7,427 bases of DNA from UKL13-2 sp031394335 (GTDB lineage: Bacteria > Pseudomonadota > Gammaproteobacteria > Burkholderiales > Usitatibacteraceae). A model generated the notes under the pieces. It did no database searches, had not been told where the DNA came from, and was given only the letters and a program-made list of their open reading frames with translations. Of the stretch, positions 5,896 through 7,427 are shown in pieces. Location: positions 1 to 7,427 of the forward strand of contig JANMXS010000205.1 of assembly GCA_031394335.1 (NCBI GenBank). The letters run 5' to 3'. The position numbers and the translations under genes were made by a program. How positions within the stretch are numbered: position 1 is the stretch's first letter; each line of letters starts with the position of its first letter.

Positions 5896-7092
5896 ATGCG
5901 TCAGACCCCTCTTTTATCATTCAGCGCTGCCTTGGGTGTCGTCCGGCCTGCGGTTTTGTCCGCCGTTTTGTCTGCGGCCCTGCTGTCCGGCTGCTCGACA
6001 TTGCCTACCATCGGGCCTTCCAGCAACGAAATCGCCACCTCCACCACCCAACCCGGCGAAGCGGCGATACAGATTGTCGATGTGGATGATGCCGTCACGC
6101 GACGATTGCTGGCACAACGCGCGCAAAGCATGTTTGCGGATACGCTCGGCAACAAGGCGGCCAATGTGCAAAACGTCGGCCCCGGTGATGTCATCGAGAT
6201 TTCCATCTGGGAAGCGCCGCCGGCAACCTTGTTCAGCGGCGGTGCGATCGATCCGCGTACCGGGCCTTCGACCTCACGCGTGACCTCGTTTCCCGAACAA
6301 ATGGTCAACCGCGAGGGCTTCATCAATATGCCGTTTGCGGGGCCCATCAAGGCCAGCGGGCAAACCCTGCAACAGATCGAGGCCGAGATTGCCCAGCGTT
6401 TGAAAGGCAAGGCCAACCAGGCGCAGGTATTGGTGCGGATGATTCGCAACCTGTCGTCAAACGTTACCGTAGTGGGCGAAGTCGGCACCAGTGCCCGCGT
6501 ACCGCTGACCCCGCAGGGCGAGCGCCTGCTTGACGCCATCGCCGCCGTGGGCGGGGTGCGCCAGCCAGTCAACAAAATGACCATCCAGGTCACGCGCGGC
6601 AGCAATGTTTATTCCCTGCCGCTTGAAACCGTGATTCGCGACCCGAAGCAAAACGTGCCCCTGCAACCCGGCGATGTGGTGACCGCGCTGTTCGCGCCGC
6701 TGAGTTTCACCACGCTGGGTGCAACCGGCAAAAATGAAGAAATCAATTTCGAGGCGCAAGGCATCAGCCTGGCCCAGGCCTTGGCACGGTCCGGCGGGCT
6801 GGTTGATTCAAGGTCAAATCCGCAAGGTGTATTCATCTTTCGCTTCGAGCCCAAAGATGCGCTGGCGTGGCCACATGAACCCGTTTTGACGACGCCGGAA
6901 GGCCTGGTGCCGGTGATCTATCGCATCGACCTTAAAAACCCCAGCAGCTTTTTTGTAATGCAGAGCTTTGCCATGAACAACAAGGATTTGCTGTACGTGG
7001 CCAATGCGCCGGCAGCCGAGCTGCAAAAGTTCCTGAACCTGGTTGTCTCGGTGGCATACCCGGTGTTGACGTTCAAACAGTTGACCAAGTAA
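5896..7092 (+). CDS. Polysaccharide export outer-membrane lipoprotein (Wza/BexD/CtrA/WcbC-type)
   Basis: This encodes a 398-residue secreted lipoprotein expected to form the outer-membrane exit channel for capsule. The ATG at 5896 is chosen because it places a signal peptide (hydrophobic core about 19-30) and lipobox LLSGC directly after it, with lipidated Cys at 33. The same frame stays open upstream to 5659, but that extension would bury the signal. The poly-export domain spans about 92-184 (VGPGDVIEISIWE at 94-106, then GFINMPFAGPI at 141-151). The first SLBB-like domain is about 187-265 (VTVVGEVG, LLDAIAAVGG, LQPGDVV). The second is about 270-370 (FTTLGATGKN, ISLAQALARSGGL, GVFIFRFE), characteristic of the BexD/CtrA/VexA group. 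The C-terminal helix 374-392 could be the membrane-spanning segment. The ribosome site is weak. It diverges from the capsule synthesis operon across the repeat region, and partners (inner-membrane ABC exporter, KpsE-like) are not in view. Confidence 0.92.
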   Translation: MRQTPLLSFSAALGVVRPAVLSAVLSAALLSGCSTLPTIGPSSNEIATSTTQPGEAAIQIVDVDDAVTRRLLAQRAQSMFADTLGNKAANVQNVGPGDVIEISIWEAPPATLFSGGAIDPRTGPSTSRVTSFPEQMVNREGFINMPFAGPIKASGQTLQQIEAEIAQRLKGKANQAQVLVRMIRNLSSNVTVVGEVGTSARVPLTPQGERLLDAIAAVGGVRQPVNKMTIQVTRGSNVYSLPLETVIRDPKQNVPLQPGDVVTALFAPLSFTTLGATGKNEEINFEAQGISLAQALARSGGLVDSRSNPQGVFIFRFEPKDALAWPHEPVLTTPEGLVPVIYRIDLKNPSSFFVMQSFAMNNKDLLYVANAPAAELQKFLNLVVSVAYPVLTFKQLTK

Positions 7093-7121
7093 CGGCAGGT
7101 AGTCATATCACTCAGATATCC

Positions 7122-7262
7122 GTCATTCCGGCGTAAAAATTCGTCATTCCGGCGTAAAAATTCGTCATTCCGGCGAAGGCCGGAATCCAGTCCATCGTAT
7201 TCTCAAACCTTGGATGGGACTGGGCCCCAGCCTCCGCTGGGGCGACGGATTGTCAAATATTC
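7122..7262. repeat. Higher-order repeat block 1: three 21-bp units plus REP-like doublet
   Basis: GTCATTCCGGCG recurs at 7122, 7143 and 7164 at exact 21-bp spacing, joined by TAAAAATTC. The third copy opens into a full doublet. The left head ATTCCGGC/GCCGGAAT (7167-7174 with 7179-7186) has loop GAAG and is followed by CCAGTCC. The right head on the minus strand, GCCCCAGC/GCTGGGGC (7224-7231 with 7236-7243), has loop GGAG and ends with GACG at 7244-7247. It begins 29 bp after the export gene stop. Confidence 0.9.
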
Positions 7263-7427
7263 ATCATTCCGGCGTAAAAATTCATCATTCCGGCGTAAAA
7301 ATTCGTCATTCCGGCGTCCCACAGGGATTTCCGTTGGTCAAAGGCCGGAATCCAGTCCATCGTATTCTCAAACCTTGGATGGGACTGGGCCCCAGCCTCC
7401 GCTGGGGCGACGGATTGTCAAATATTC
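7263..7427. repeat. Higher-order repeat block 2: near-identical duplicate of block 1 with 24-bp insert
   Basis: Units at 7263, 7284 and 7305 repeat the 21-bp pattern, differing from block 1 only by G to A at 7263 and 7284. The 87 bp at 7341-7427 are identical to 7176-7262. The blocks differ otherwise by 24 bp (7317-7340) lodged in the loop of the left head, which widens its loop from 4 to 28 nt. The insert begins with a tiny hairpin TCCC-ACA-GGGA. The block ends exactly at the window edge, so further copies may follow. Confidence 0.9.

Noticed and set aside
7093..7121. Intrinsic terminator after the export gene
   Set aside because: Only a weak ATATC/GATAT pairing is present, with no following T-run. 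The REP-like hairpins further on could affect transcript ends but are not canonical terminators.
7122..7427. Possible CRISPR array
   Set aside because: The 21-bp units are directly adjacent with no unique spacers, and the larger blocks are near-identical duplicates, so this is a tandem REP-like array.

Overview
The window looks like part of a Gram-negative capsule (group 2/ABC-dependent type) polysaccharide locus, most likely from a moderately high-GC beta- or gammaproteobacterium. The basis is the gene families (a KpsS-like Kdo-transferase relative, a BexD/CtrA/Wza-type export lipoprotein and an LtaS-like membrane transferase), the GC-rich codon use, and the REP-like palindromic repeats. No species can be named from the sequence alone.

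Layout. From the left edge to 4871 all genes are on the minus strand, read right to left. A GT4 glycosyltransferase (4871-3654) is followed by a small inverted-repeat element (3573-3657), then three overlapping genes: a KpsS/WcbO-like protein (3485-2229), a short-chain dehydrogenase (WcbP/RkpH-like, 2232-1447) and an LtaS-like sulfatase-fold membrane protein (WcbQ/RkpI-like, from 1454 and cut by the left edge). The 4-bp and 8-bp overlaps indicate one translationally coupled operon. The order matches wcbO-wcbP-wcbQ of the Burkholderia pseudomallei capsule cluster and resembles rkpH-rkpI-rkpJ of Sinorhizobium, as recalled from general knowledge and not searched here. On the plus strand, divergent from these, 5896-7092 encodes a polysaccharide export outer-membrane lipoprotein.

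Between the divergent genes lies about 1 kb (4872-5895) of REP-like hairpins surrounding a small GIY-YIG nuclease gene (minus, about 5427-5140). A second, freshly expanded array of the same repeat family (7121-7427) follows the export gene and runs to the right edge. Read in one orientation, every complete hairpin has the form CGTC - stem - GNAG loop - stem - CCAGTCC. The stem sequences change with compensation, and all four bases occur at the N of the loop. The heads come as inverted doublets that can fold into cloverleaf-like cruciforms.

The most unusual observation is that the GIY-YIG gene sits where one such palindrome is interrupted, and it lacks any ATG or GTG start. This suggests a nuclease associated with, or inserted into, the repeats, by analogy with REP-associated transposases. 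How the capsule genes cooperate is inferred: the GT4 enzyme would build the glycan; the KpsS-like protein would act on the lipid-linked terminus; the SDR and LtaS-like protein would make or attach a lipid or phospho-substituent; the lipoprotein would form the outer-membrane exit channel.
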